64,000 bases of DNA from contig JAGPYM010000056.1 in assembly GCA_020736575.1 (NCBI GenBank), forward strand, positions 62,001 to 126,000. Direction: 5' to 3'. Below are positions 1 through 9,915 of this stretch, one piece after another. Position 1 is the first letter of the stretch; the number at the start of each line of letters is the position of its first letter. The notes beneath the pieces are model-generated. The model did no database searches and was not told the DNA's origin. It saw only the letters and a program-made list of their open reading frames with translations. Position numbers and translations under genes: made by a program. The DNA comes from Thelonectria olida (taxonomy: Eukaryota > Ascomycota > Sordariomycetes > Hypocreales > Nectriaceae).

Positions 1-395
1 ATCTCACGATCCCCCGCTCACGGCAGCGCCGGGCCCTTCTTTCGTGTAATTCGTGTAATGAGTGTAAAGAGTGTAAAGAGTCGCCGAGACAGAGGGGAGC
101 AACTTACTGCTCTGATTCCTGTCGGCTGAGAGATTACGAATAATAAGTGGATAAAGATCTTAGCCACCGAGATATGTCACAGGTGGCCCATCATTGGCAA
201 ATTCGTGGCTAAAAACACTCCCCGACGTCATGGCTGCAACCTTGTTCCTTCAACATCCTTTCCTTTTGTCAGCAATTTAAAACCTTTGGCAAAGCTGGCA
301 TCATCAATCGTGAAGAAGGGTTCGTCAGCTGCAGCTGGATTAGCGACGTCGAATCGCCGGTAGCTCTATCGCGCAGCAGCGATAGCGATAGCAGC
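1..395. other. Intergenic region upstream of the CorA-type gene
   Basis: No coding region is recognised here. A short tandem of GTGTAAAGA-like units lies near positions 62-82. The last 100 bases before the gene are rich in GATAGC/GCAGC triplets and presumably hold its promoter and 5' leader. Confidence 0.5.
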
Positions 396-449
396 ATGAT
401 CATCAGCAGTGATCGCAATCGACGCCGCCATGTCTCGCAACAGCAATGA
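396..449 (+). promoter_or_regulatory. Upstream ORF overlapping the CorA start codon
   Basis: An ATG at 396 opens a 17-codon reading frame that ends at TGA 447-449, in a different frame from the main gene. It overlaps the main ATG at 430. If the transcript starts upstream of 396, scanning ribosomes would meet this ATG first, and an overlapping uORF would be expected to reduce main-frame initiation. The transcript start is not visible, so this is a sequence observation with an inferred role. Confidence 0.4.
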
Positions 450-2295
450 CAACGAGGGCCGCCGAGCGTCCTCCCAAACCCAAGCTTCGAACGAAGGCGA
501 GAACAGTCGTCACGTCCGCTATAATCTAATGGTCGACACGGAGAACCTCTCGCCGCCTCCTCGTGCAGACCCGCGACAACTCTCCCACTCCGACACTGAG
601 ATTCATCACGAGATCAACTACTCTCCTATCCTGCGACAACGAACCACCCGCGCGCCGACTTTTAAGACCGTTGACGATTACGATGAGTTCGATACCGCGT
701 TCAGCGCGGGGCCGGGCTGGCAGCCTGGCTCGGAACCTGGATACGATCCAACGCTGCCCGACGGTGGGCACGCGTCAATGCCAATCCTGAGCGCTCCTTG
801 CGAGATAACCATTATTGATATTTCGAAAACGAAGATGGTGAAGCGCCATTTTGATAATGAGTCGTTTATCGAGTTCTTGGAGCAGCCTAGGGAGTCGTGG
901 GCTAAATGTCGGTGGATAAACATCAATGGGCTGAGTTGGGATGCCATTCAGGCCGTGGGGAACAAAAAGAACTTGCACAAGTTGGCGTTGGAGGATATGA
1001 TGAGTATTAGGAACAGAACGAAGGCGGATTGGTGAGTAGACATGGCTGTTGAAGGAATAGCTGGATGCTAACAGTTTGAAGGTATCCGAATCACGTCTTC
1101 ATCGTAATGACTCTACAGAAGCTCATCTATCTGGTCGATGCGGACGACAGTTCTTCCGATTCCAGTAGCATATTATCTCGAAAGTCCCTGGGCCAGCTGA
1201 AAGAAACATTCCAAGACGTCTGGAAGAGTCGCAAGACACCTGATGATCCTGAAAGGGACATGACGGGCAACGGCGGCAACACGAAGACACCTCTCGGCGA
1301 AGAGCTGCATGAGACGTCGTTCATTCGAACCTTGCAACGATATCATGCCTCTGGAAACGAAGCTCGGACGGAGTTTATGGAGAGACATTCGTCATTGGCG
1401 CCGTACAAGATGGCCATCTCGGCGGAGCAAGTCTCCATCTTTCTCACCAATGACAATACGGCCATTTCTTTCTTTGAGGTCTCCGCTGGTGATGTGGAGC
1501 GACCAATTGTTACTCGACTTAGCACGCCGGGGACAATCTTGCGAGAGTCGAATGATGCTTCTCTGCTGGTTCAGGCGATCATTGACGCTATTATTGATCT
1601 TTCCATCCCTATTACGGCGGTCTATACTAATATTATCGCCGACTTGGAGCTCGATGTCCTCACTTCCCCCAGCATGAACCAAAGCAAGAGCCTTTACGTC
1701 TGCGTTAGTGAAATCAACAAGATGCTCAGCTTCCTCAACCCCATCGAAAACGTCGTCAACGTTCTTCGTGATCACAAGACTTATCTCACTCATGAGCAAG
1801 CCCTCCAAGAACTCGAGAATCCCTGCTCGGGCGTCATCGTCACGCCCCTGACGCATACGTACCTCAGCGACGTGCTCGATCACTGTATTCTCATTACTGA
1901 AACTTTGAAGCAACTAAAGCAGTCGTCTGACAATCTGATCAACCTCATTTTCAACACTATCTCTGCGAATCAGAACGAGTCAATGAAGCAGTTGACTATT
2001 GTGACGATTATTTTCCTCCCACTGACGTTTATCACTGGATTCTTTGGACAGAACTTTGCGGAGGAGGGATTTCCGGAGATCCATCGTGGAATCTGGTACT
2101 TGTCAGTGCCCTCGTCCCCAGTCTTACCTTTTCGGGCCTCATGCTAACAATGATAGCTGGGCGTGTGCTATGCCGACTGCCTTTGCTACCGTCCTCATCC
2201 TCATGAGAGACATGATTTATAACTGGCTGGTCCGGACCATCCAGAGGAAGCACATTGGGTCACTTAGGAAAAAGAAGCGGAAGCGCAAACTTTAG
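430..2295 (+). CDS. CorA-family magnesium/divalent cation transporter
   Basis: Three exons (430-1031, 1082-2101, 2157-2295) give a 586-aa protein. The introns are 50 and 55 bp; the first uses GTGAGT with GCTAAC just upstream of the acceptor, and the second starts GTCAGT. CorA proteins are pentameric membrane channels for Mg2+. A long cytoplasmic N-terminal half contains the family-typical segment around LHKLALEDMMSIRNRTKADW. Two C-terminal transmembrane helices follow, the first ending at GFFGQNF, which sits where most CorA proteins have the GMN selectivity motif; here it reads GQN, as I recall from some fungal members. The ATG at 430 (GCCGCCATGT context) is chosen; the in-frame GTG at 409 is unlikely in a fungus. 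A short uORF overlaps this start. No lesions are seen, so the gene is probably functional. Confidence 0.88.
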
Positions 2296-3300
2296 GGGAT
2301 GGCGTGACCTACTACTGTAACAAGGGTTGCTTGTAATTTGATCAAATACAACAAACTTGACCCGTGCATGTCGTCTTGTCTTCTCGAAAGTGCGTTCAAT
2401 TACACACGTTTCGTCCGTGCGCGCAGGAGCCATAGAAGTCACTGATGCAAAACCCCAAAAAGCACCTTCAATCCAAAAGTGAAGTGGGTCCAAATCCAAC
2501 AGCAACAACAGCAAAGTGGGGCAGCTGCGAACCAGCGCTTGATAATTTCATCCCGCGCTCTGAACAAACCCCGCTAGGCCAACCGCCTCTTCTTTGGCAA
2601 TAGCAACACTCACTCATCTACATCCTCTCTCCTCCTCGGCCCTACCTTCCTCGTTCGACTCATTGAGCTGCTATACATTGATTTAGCAGCCGAAACATAG
2701 CTACGGGTTTAAGCACTTACAACCCACAGCCGAGCAGCCTCGGCGATAGCCTCCAATGCCATAACCTTTCTCTCCTCTAGAGTCATTTGACCGACTTCAC
2801 CACGTGGAGCCAGAGCAAGAGTGTGAACTTGAGCGACGGCAGGACTGCGCTCCACACTAGCACTGCAACCGCGCAACTGCTGCGCTGCACGCTGAGCACT
2901 GCGCCAGTCATCACTGGGCTCTATATTTGCATCCTCAATCTGCCGATTTAGCTCCCAGAAGGTACGCACAGCAGCAATGGCTCCGGAGGGGACCTATGTA
3001 CCAGCTGATTAGTAGCTTGTTGGTCGAAAACGGGTCAAGCTCCTCACATGCCTGCAGGTGTGGCCATTCCTGACGCAGTTCCAGCAAGCAGCACCAGTGT
3101 CGAGTGGAGCCAAGGTTAATTCGGGCTACACTTACGATCGTGTTCCTGCTCGTAGCAGAGGCGACAGTACGAATGGACTGTCGAAGGCTCTGTCGAAGGC
3201 TCTGTTGAATACTATTTCGAAACATACTGAAGGGAGGTAGGAGAGATTCTACGGCGAGGAAGAATTGATTGCAGACATGTGCAATTTGAAAGGGGATATA
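2296..3300. other. Intergenic stretch before the copia insertion
   Basis: Apart from the doubtful minus-strand exons listed separately, nothing is recognised. A C/T-rich tract at about 2600-2670 could be a promoter. The right edge ends in the 5-bp ATATA target duplication of the copia element, and the uninterrupted target would have contained the palindrome GGGGATATATCCCC. Confidence 0.4.
2709..3225 (-). CDS. Unidentified minus-strand ORFs, possibly exons of one small gene
   Basis: The first frame starts at ATG 3225 with a basic, Ser/Arg/Gln-rich N-terminus (MFRNSIQQSLRQSLRQSIRT) that resembles a mitochondrial targeting presequence. It runs into a good donor (GTAAGT) after codon 30, and an acceptor (GCGTCAG) lies further down. 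A second open frame at 2969-2709 contains DDWRSAQRAAQQLRGC and GQMTLEERKVMALEAIAEAA. No splicing scheme that I could find joins both in frame. The start recalls the presequence of the ATP synthase alpha subunit, but the rest does not match it. The product is not recognised, and it may be a relic or spurious. Confidence 0.25.
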
Positions 3301-3443
3301 TGTTGGAAGTCGCGGGTGTTAGACGATCAAGTCGGTGGCAGAGCCCTAGAACATTCTACAGCTACCCATACCTATATATAGATGGTGGCCCTTCCACCTC
3401 TCACTTGTAAGAATTAAGCAATCTGAATCTTCTCATTTCAACA
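3301..3443 (+). repeat. 5' LTR of the copia element
   Basis: This 143-bp repeat begins TGTTGGAAGTCGCGGG and ends TCTCATTTCAACA. It is identical to 8833-8975. A TATATATAGA segment near 3373 could serve as the TATA box for the element's transcript. Confidence 0.95.
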
Positions 3444-3464
3444 GGTTATGAGCCCGGGAGGCTA
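3444..3464 (+). other. Primer binding site, half-tRNA initiator Met type
   Basis: Directly after the 5' LTR the sequence reads GGTTATGAGCCCGGGAGGC. Its complement, GGGCTCATAACC, is the anticodon stem-loop of initiator tRNA-Met, with the CAT anticodon in the loop. Drosophila copia and many fungal copia elements prime from a half tRNA cut in that loop, and this site fits that mode rather than a 3'-CCA primer. Confidence 0.75.
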
Positions 3465-3998
3465 AACTAAACCTAAAGCTGAGTCTCCTACCTAATCATC
3501 CATCCCTTACTCACAAGGACCTCACAGTCCCTTCCACTGCAGCGGAGACTCAACATCAGCCTTGGACCCGGCTAGAATTACGGCCCTTCATCTTCCTGTC
3601 TCCTGAACGAAGAACCCGCTACTTAGTCATTTACCAAGCAGCACAACGAGCGGCTGGAGCTGCAAAAAGACCGACTTCGCCATGTCTCGATACTTTCTTC
3701 GCCTCTACAAGGGCCGCCAAGGCCGTTGTGTTGAAAAACTTGCTTTTTGGGAGACGTAGCTGATACCAATCCCTGACAGGAAGTTCGGAATTCCGGGCTG
3801 CCGGTCTGAACAGCCTGTCTGAACAACTGGAAGACCTGCCTTCCGGTTTGATCAAATGTATGGCTTTTGGTCTGTTGGGTGCGACACACCACCCTCCGTG
3901 TCTGCTGGTGCTATCTATAAGAAGCACGTCTTGGACTTCTTGTCTTACCTCTACATCGAAAACGAGCTAACAACATCAACACTTTACACTACTTCAAC

Positions 3999-6900
3999 AT
4001 GTCAGACGGCAAAGACTCGAACCTAAGCGGAAATCTTTCTGGAGTTGCCAAGCTTGAATCCTCTGAAGGCTGGATCAACTGGAACGAGGAAATCCGAGAC
4101 CTACTGGCCCTGTCCGGTTATGACGATCTCCTGGAGAGAAAACGAGACCCACCGGTGCAAGGCAATCTCTCGGACGTCGACTTCGAAGAAAGGCTAGATG
4201 CTTGGCACCATAGACAAGCACGTGCGTGTGGAGCCGTTCGATATCGGCTTGGTTTCCGTCCCAAACAGGAAGTCCAAGGTCTTAACAACTTAGCGGACAT
4301 CCTCAAAATGCTGGAGCAGCACTTTAAACCCAAGGGTAGCAGTGTATTCCACGACCTCCAGCAAAAGTTTGATCGGCTTACTCCAGACCACTGCGAAAGT
4401 GTATCCGACTTCTCTCGGCAATTGCAGAAGACCCGAGACCAAATCCTTCAATTAGACGAAACTAGTCAGATTGGACAACCACAACTGATAGACAAGTTTC
4501 TCAATGGACTTGGACCCAAGTATCAAGTGTTCCTCACCGCATTTCTTCAGAGCCACAGCCTGCTACCCGAACGGAACCTCGAAGGCATCATCATCAAGGC
4601 AGCTACTACTATCGAAGAAGCTACTAGAGCTGCTGAGCAGGAGGAACATAGTCAGCGGATGCAACAACAAGACCAAGACCAAGAGGTAATCAAGCATGCT
4701 GCTATGGTCACTGCCATCAAGGAGCAAAATTTCACGACCTGTAGCTGCTGCAAGAAGCTTGGGCATACCTCAGATACCTGCTGGTTGCTTCACCCAGAGC
4801 TTAAGAAACGCCTGGACGATAAGCGATCCAGGAGAAAGCAGCGGCAAGACCATCCAAGAACCAAGAGCCGAACCAGAAATGCGGACCAGGACGAAGTTAC
4901 AAATGCTCTTGCCATCCATGCCGAACCTGTCATACAGCTCATGGCATACCAGGGTCAAAGGTTGAGTGATTTACTCGAGCAAGTACACGTGCTGGATAGC
5001 GGAGCTTCGATGCATACCTTTTGCAAAAGGGAAAACTTCAGTACCCTTCACCCCTGGAGCGGCGGACAGACAGTCGGAATCGGCGAGACACAAATCACTC
5101 CTCAGGGTCTGGGAAACTATATCCTGCGGCTAAAAGGACTGGACGGTCCGCGACACCTGGCGCTTGACCACTCAGTATACTCTCCAAAAGGACGTGTCAA
5201 CCTTGTTTCAATATCTGCCTTAACAAAGAAGGGAGCAAAAATCTCTTTCGACGACAACCAAGCCAGGGTAACGCACGACAACCGAGTAATTCTGACAGCA
5301 ACTGTACGATCAGGAATCTATGTTGTGGACCAACCAGACGAGGCGATCAACGCTGCCTTGGCGTCACTTGTTATTAGCGATCCCGAACTTCAAATATGGC
5401 ACGAAAGACTTGGACATCTAAGCGAGAACGGAATCAAGACTCTGAGGGGAATGGCGCACGGTATTCGTCCGATTCTACGCGGAGAAAATTGCGAACCTTG
5501 CATAGTTGGAAAGCAGAAAGAGCGGCCACACCGAAAGTCAATCCGAAAAGGGACGTATCCGCTAGAATGCGTCCATGCAGACATTGCAGGACCATTTCCA
5601 GACACGGCATATGACGGCTCGCGATATTGGGTTGTCTTCGTGGATGACTTTACCTGCATGGGCTGGGCATACGCAGTCAAGGAAAAGTCCGAGTTCACAA
5701 GGTGTTTCAAACATCTCCTCGATACATACGAGAGACCGGAACGTCGATGCCATTACCTCCACGTCGACCAGGGTGGCGAAAACCGCAGTGACCAGCTATG
5801 CACCTTCTGCGATAACAGGGGCATCACAATTTATTATACCGCGACCGATCAGCATGAGCAGAATGGGATTGCGGAGGCCTTTAATCGAGTGCTTCAAGAA
5901 AAGGTTACACCTACACTCGAGCGATCAAACCTGCCGCGGAAACTCTGGCCCTATATCCTCTACGCGGCTGTGTATATACGGAATAGGAGTCCTAGCAAGA
6001 CCCTGAACAAGACACCCTATGAGGCGTGGTTCGGAGACAAGCCAGACCTCTCTCACCTCCGCGTTATTGGTGCAAATGGGTGGGCAATATTGCCATCCGT
6101 CAAGAGACAAAAGCTGCGTGCAAAGACGATTCAATGCCGACTTCTTGGATATCAAGGCTCCAGCAACTACATTGTTGTGGACAATAACAATCGAGTCTTC
6201 ATCGCCAACAATGTCATCTTCGACGAATCCAGCTTCCACAAGGTACCAGGGACACCTACTGGATCTAAGAGAACGAGAAGCGAAGGACCTACCTTGTACC
6301 CAGAGTTAGAACTTTCACCCAAGAGAGCAGCTCCGCCACGACACGATACCACCCCACAGGTTGAGGAGATTATGGCTGAAAATGAAGCAGACACTATTCA
6401 CGTACGAACATCCGAGCCTCGCCATGACTCGACCGGGGCGACAGATCGGGACGAAGAGCTCCGAGTCTCACAGAGATCGACCAAGGCAAAACTTCCTTCG
6501 AGATACCTGCTCCTAGGAACCAATACTCTCACTAACCTCGTGTGCGCCCACGTCAATCTTGAGGCTCCCTTGGAAGACGAGGCGGAGCCCCGAACGATAA
6601 AAGAAGCCCGAGACTCCCTTCAATGGGAGAACTGGTTCAAGGGAATGGCTGCCGAGATGAACTCCATTCAGGAGAACGGAGTCTACAGCTTGGCAAAGCT
6701 GCCACCGGACCGGAAGGCACTGAGGGGCAAGTGGGTATTCAAACTCAAGAGGGGAGCTAATGCAGAAATCCTGCGGTTCAAAGCACGCTACGTGGTCCGA
6801 GGCTTCGAGCAACAAGAAGGAATCGACTACAACGAGACGTTTGCCTCAGTCGTCAAGCCTATGACCTACAAGGCAATTTTTGCTATAGCCGCAGCGCTTG

Positions 6901-8135
6901 ACCTCGAGCTCGAACAAATGGATGTCAAAACTGCCTTTCTCTACGGGAATATCGACGAAGAGATATACGTTGGGCAGCCAGAGGGCTTCGATGACGGAAC
7001 CGGAAGAGTCTGGAAACTGCGAAAAGCCTTATACGGGTTGAAGCAATCGCCTAGAATATGGTACCAGACTCTCTCTTTATTCCTCCAAGAGCAGGGATTT
7101 CAGCCTCTCGTTTCCGACATGGGTGTCTTCGTTAAAGGCCAAACCTACATTGCCGTTTACGTGGACGACCTGCTCATCGCAGGACCATCAAAAGGGGACA
7201 TCCAGATGATCAAACAAAGCCTCAACCAGCGGTTCAGCATGACAGACCTTGGGCCTTGCCATTTCTACCTAGGGATGTCTATTACTCGGAACCGCAGACA
7301 GCGAAGACTGAGCCTCTCACAAAAGGGGTACATTGAGAAAGTCCTGAAGGAATTCGGACTATGGGACTCCAAACCGACCGCGACCCCAGTGGCAACAGCG
7401 AAGCTAGAACCCGCCCTTGACGATGACGAAACTCACTCAGATCGCAAGCACTGGTACGCTAAAGCAATCGGATGTCTGATGTACGCAATGCTAGGGACCA
7501 GACCAGACATTGCATTCGGCGTCTCACTATGCAGCCGCTATCTCGCAAAACCTACCAAGGCCCACGAAGCCGCCGTAAAACGTATCATGAGGTATTTGCG
7601 TGGAACCTGCGACTTCAAGCTCGAATTCCGAGGAGAGCTTCGCCCATTGACGGGATATACGGACTCTGACTGGGCTGGAGACACTGAGACGCGAAGGTCC
7701 ACTGCGGGATACATCTTCAACGTTGGCAGCGGTGCGATGAGCTGGGCCGCAAAGCGACAGCAATCAGTGGCGCTATCTACCTGCGAAGCCGAATACATGG
7801 GGCAGACACAGGCAACCAAGGAAGCCATCTGGTTGCGAACCTTGCTGAAAGAACTACTAGGAGGCCTAAACGCCACAGACCAAATCGCTGCCACAATTAT
7901 CTACGGAGACAACCAAGGGGCAATAGCAATGGCTAAGAACCCCCAATACCACTCCCGCACAAAGCACATTGCGATTCAGGAGCACTTTGTGCGCGAAAAG
8001 ACGGCCAGCGGAGAAGTTGAGATGAACTATATCCCGACCGACAAGCAAGTGGCCGATGGACTCACAAAAGCACTTCCCAAGGATCGTTTTCAGTTGTTCC
8101 GGAAGGCTCTGGGAGTTGTCGGACCGGACGAGTAA
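3999..8135 (+). CDS. Copia Gag-Pol polyprotein
   Basis: This single frame of 1378 aa has the copia domain order. An N-terminal Gag region is followed by a CCHC zinc knuckle (CSCCKKLGHTSDTC, about residue 248) and an aspartic protease (LDSGASMHTF, about 331). The integrase has an HHCC-type finger (WHERLGHLS to CEPCIVGK) and a catalytic core with D in VHADIAGPF (about 525), D in YLHVDQGGEN and E in NGIAEAFN. The reverse transcriptase includes KARYVVRGFEQQ, QMDVKTAFLYG and the catalytic YVDD (about 1053). The RNase H includes YTDSDWAGD (about 1219), LSTCEAEYM and GDNQGA. No stop or frameshift is present and all catalytic residues I can check are intact, so the element may be competent to transpose. 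Gag and Pol share one frame, as in many copia elements. Confidence 0.96.
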   Translation: MSDGKDSNLSGNLSGVAKLESSEGWINWNEEIRDLLALSGYDDLLERKRDPPVQGNLSDVDFEERLDAWHHRQARACGAVRYRLGFRPKQEVQGLNNLADILKMLEQHFKPKGSSVFHDLQQKFDRLTPDHCESVSDFSRQLQKTRDQILQLDETSQIGQPQLIDKFLNGLGPKYQVFLTAFLQSHSLLPERNLEGIIIKAATTIEEATRAAEQEEHSQRMQQQDQDQEVIKHAAMVTAIKEQNFTTCSCCKKLGHTSDTCWLLHPELKKRLDDKRSRRKQRQDHPRTKSRTRNADQDEVTNALAIHAEPVIQLMAYQGQRLSDLLEQVHVLDSGASMHTFCKRENFSTLHPWSGGQTVGIGETQITPQGLGNYILRLKGLDGPRHLALDHSVYSPKGRVNLVSISALTKKGAKISFDDNQARVTHDNRVILTATVRSGIYVVDQPDEAINAALASLVISDPELQIWHERLGHLSENGIKTLRGMAHGIRPILRGENCEPCIVGKQKERPHRKSIRKGTYPLECVHADIAGPFPDTAYDGSRYWVVFVDDFTCMGWAYAVKEKSEFTRCFKHLLDTYERPERRCHYLHVDQGGENRSDQLCTFCDNRGITIYYTATDQHEQNGIAEAFNRVLQEKVTPTLERSNLPRKLWPYILYAAVYIRNRSPSKTLNKTPYEAWFGDKPDLSHLRVIGANGWAILPSVKRQKLRAKTIQCRLLGYQGSSNYIVVDNNNRVFIANNVIFDESSFHKVPGTPTGSKRTRSEGPTLYPELELSPKRAAPPRHDTTPQVEEIMAENEADTIHVRTSEPRHDSTGATDRDEELRVSQRSTKAKLPSRYLLLGTNTLTNLVCAHVNLEAPLEDEAEPRTIKEARDSLQWENWFKGMAAEMNSIQENGVYSLAKLPPDRKALRGKWVFKLKRGANAEILRFKARYVVRGFEQQEGIDYNETFASVVKPMTYKAIFAIAAALDLELEQMDVKTAFLYGNIDEEIYVGQPEGFDDGTGRVWKLRKALYGLKQSPRIWYQTLSLFLQEQGFQPLVSDMGVFVKGQTYIAVYVDDLLIAGPSKGDIQMIKQSLNQRFSMTDLGPCHFYLGMSITRNRRQRRLSLSQKGYIEKVLKEFGLWDSKPTATPVATAKLEPALDDDETHSDRKHWYAKAIGCLMYAMLGTRPDIAFGVSLCSRYLAKPTKAHEAAVKRIMRYLRGTCDFKLEFRGELRPLTGYTDSDWAGDTETRRSTAGYIFNVGSGAMSWAAKRQQSVALSTCEAEYMGQTQATKEAIWLRTLLKELLGGLNATDQIAATIIYGDNQGAIAMAKNPQYHSRTKHIAIQEHFVREKTASGEVEMNYIPTDKQVADGLTKALPKDRFQLFRKALGVVGPDE

Positions 8136-8832
8136 AGATATTCGGGCCAGAAAGGGGATCCACGCTACGAAGTTGTGCTATTTTTGGAATACACCCAAGG
8201 CTGTTACCCCTAATCCACTGCGCGAGGATCCAGTGGGAGTCTACTACCCGATTACCACATACAATGGCAGCTCGTCCAACTCACTCCAACCACCGCTAGA
8301 AGGTCAATAAGTGACCCCGCTGCCTGGGTTGCAATTCCCGACCAGACCAAAACTCTTAAACATCTGGCAAAAGACGACTCAAAGGCTTTGGGGGCTGTAC
8401 ACAGTGGACCAAAGCCGGGAAGGCCGCTGCTGGGTTGCAAGTCCCGAACTGGACCATGGAGCCTTGGTACTGCGAGCAGCCGCAGTTATTGCCAACGAGC
8501 ACCAAGGACCCGAGGCTGCTAACACGGCCTGGCGCGCTGCTAACACGGTGAAATGGATCCGGCAAAAGACGACTCGAAGGCTCGGGGGCTGTATTCAGTG
8601 GACCGAAGCCGGAAGTATTTGAAGCGCCTATAGCGGTCGAGGACGATGCAGAGGTAGGCTGCAGTGGGAGCCTTGTCATATCCGACAATATTCCCCACGC
8701 GCCCAGGACTGTGTCGAGCCTTGACGGGTCCAGCAACACTCTTTCCTCTTTCACCCACGAAGGTGTTTTAAGGTTTTAACGAGGTTGCTGAGAACTTTCA
8801 GACTGAGTACCACCGTCTTGCTCGAGTGGGAG
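8136..8832 (+). repeat. Copia 3' non-coding region with an internal 54-bp imperfect duplication
   Basis: About 700 bp separate the Gag-Pol stop from the right LTR. Segments 8366-8420 and 8561-8614 are near-copies (both begin GGCAAAAGACGACTC and contain GGGGGCTGTA and CAGTGGACC). Two further echoes of the phrase GGGTTGCAA-TCCCGA occur at about 8327 and 8433. The length and repetition are unusual for a copia 3' region, which is normally short. No ORF with support was found. Confidence 0.7.
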
Positions 8833-8975
8833 TGTTGGAAGTCGCGGGTGTTAGACGATCAAGTCGGTGGCAGAGCCCTAGAACATTCTACAGCTACCCA
8901 TACCTATATATAGATGGTGGCCCTTCCACCTCTCACTTGTAAGAATTAAGCAATCTGAATCTTCTCATTTCAACA
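8833..8975 (+). repeat. 3' LTR of the copia element
   Basis: This is an identical copy of 3301-3443. It is preceded by the purine tract GAGTGGGAG and followed by the ATATA target duplication. Confidence 0.95.
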
Positions 8976-9915
8976 ATATATCCCCTCAACTGTACGAAGG
9001 CCCCCAAGCAGTCACTCGCAGGACCTCTATTAGCACTGATCTTTACTGATAGCTGGAGTCAACCAGTCATAAGATCATAACAGATAAGACGCTATCAAGG
9101 CCCAAAAACTAAGTTACTGATAGTGCCGTAACACTGGAGCAGGTTACATTAGGGAGCCTTCGCACAATTGAGGGATAGCGGAGGAGATGTTTTGGAAGAC
9201 GACCTGGGGCGGGAAAGGAATACCAATGATGAACGTTGATAGCGGGGTGACATCATGATTGCGAGATAGTTTGTAATGGGCCCCAAATGAGGGGTGCCGG
9301 GAGGAATTCCAAGGGTGAGATTAAATACTGCAGGGCATTTTGTTCGATATGCGGAGGGTAGTTCGAACGCACGATGGGGGTGAATTCAGTAGTTAGTGGA
9401 CTAGAATCTGGTGATCTTATTGATTGAAGTCTTGATGATGTCTTGTCTTGCTCCCTTCGTCATGGTGCGGGGGTGTTGGTCCATTGTTGATGTTTTCACC
9501 GCCACAAGCCACACATTTTGTTATAACGAGGAGCAAACTCCCTTCTATCCGCACACAGGCGCCAATCTAACACTTTACGCCTTCACCGCCCAGAGTCTGT
9601 CACGGTGTGTACTTTGGATAATTGGGCGTGTAATTGTTATAGCAATATCCTTCTAGCTACTCCAGTATAAAGATGTACAGGAACTCCGAGTGGGGACCTT
9701 ACTCGACTAAGAATATACACACATCCAATCAGACACTTTAGAGAATCCGGGCTCGTGACAGCTGCTGCTCATTATCGTTTACCTGACCTTTGGTCCTTTT
9801 AGCACGCTCAGTGCGACACATCAGCTTCCAAAACTGCCAACGACGAACCACAACCAGGAGAACCAAAGCTCTACGAACGCCTAAATCACAACATCCCAAT
9901 CCCCCAACCACAGCC
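8976..9915. other. Intergenic region, promoter side of ATP5
   Basis: Apart from the ATATA duplication at its left edge, no gene is recognised. Open frames around 9411-9656 begin with non-ATG codons and resemble nothing known. The last 130 bases are CA-rich and probably hold the ATP5 leader. Confidence 0.5.

Larger units (their letters stand above)
3301..8975 (+). mobile_element. Intact Ty1/copia LTR retrotransposon
   Basis: The element is 5675 bp long. Its two 143-bp LTRs (3301-3443 and 8833-8975) begin TG, end CA and are identical base for base. It is flanked by the 5-bp duplication ATATA (3296-3300 and 8976-8980). A half-tRNA primer site follows the left LTR, a short purine tract (GAGTGGGAG) precedes the right LTR, and one uninterrupted Gag-Pol frame fills most of the interior. 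Identical LTRs and an open frame indicate recent insertion with little or no RIP. It lies between the CorA and ATP5 genes and disrupts no recognised gene. Confidence 0.96.

Noticed and set aside
409..429. Upstream GTG start for the CorA-type gene
   Set aside because: GTG starts are not expected in fungal nuclear genes, and ATG 430 lies in a good context.
2425..2470. Similarity of GATGCAAAACCCCAAAA to the TIR element at 20090
   Set aside because: The shared stretch is too short and has no inverted partner nearby to call a second element.
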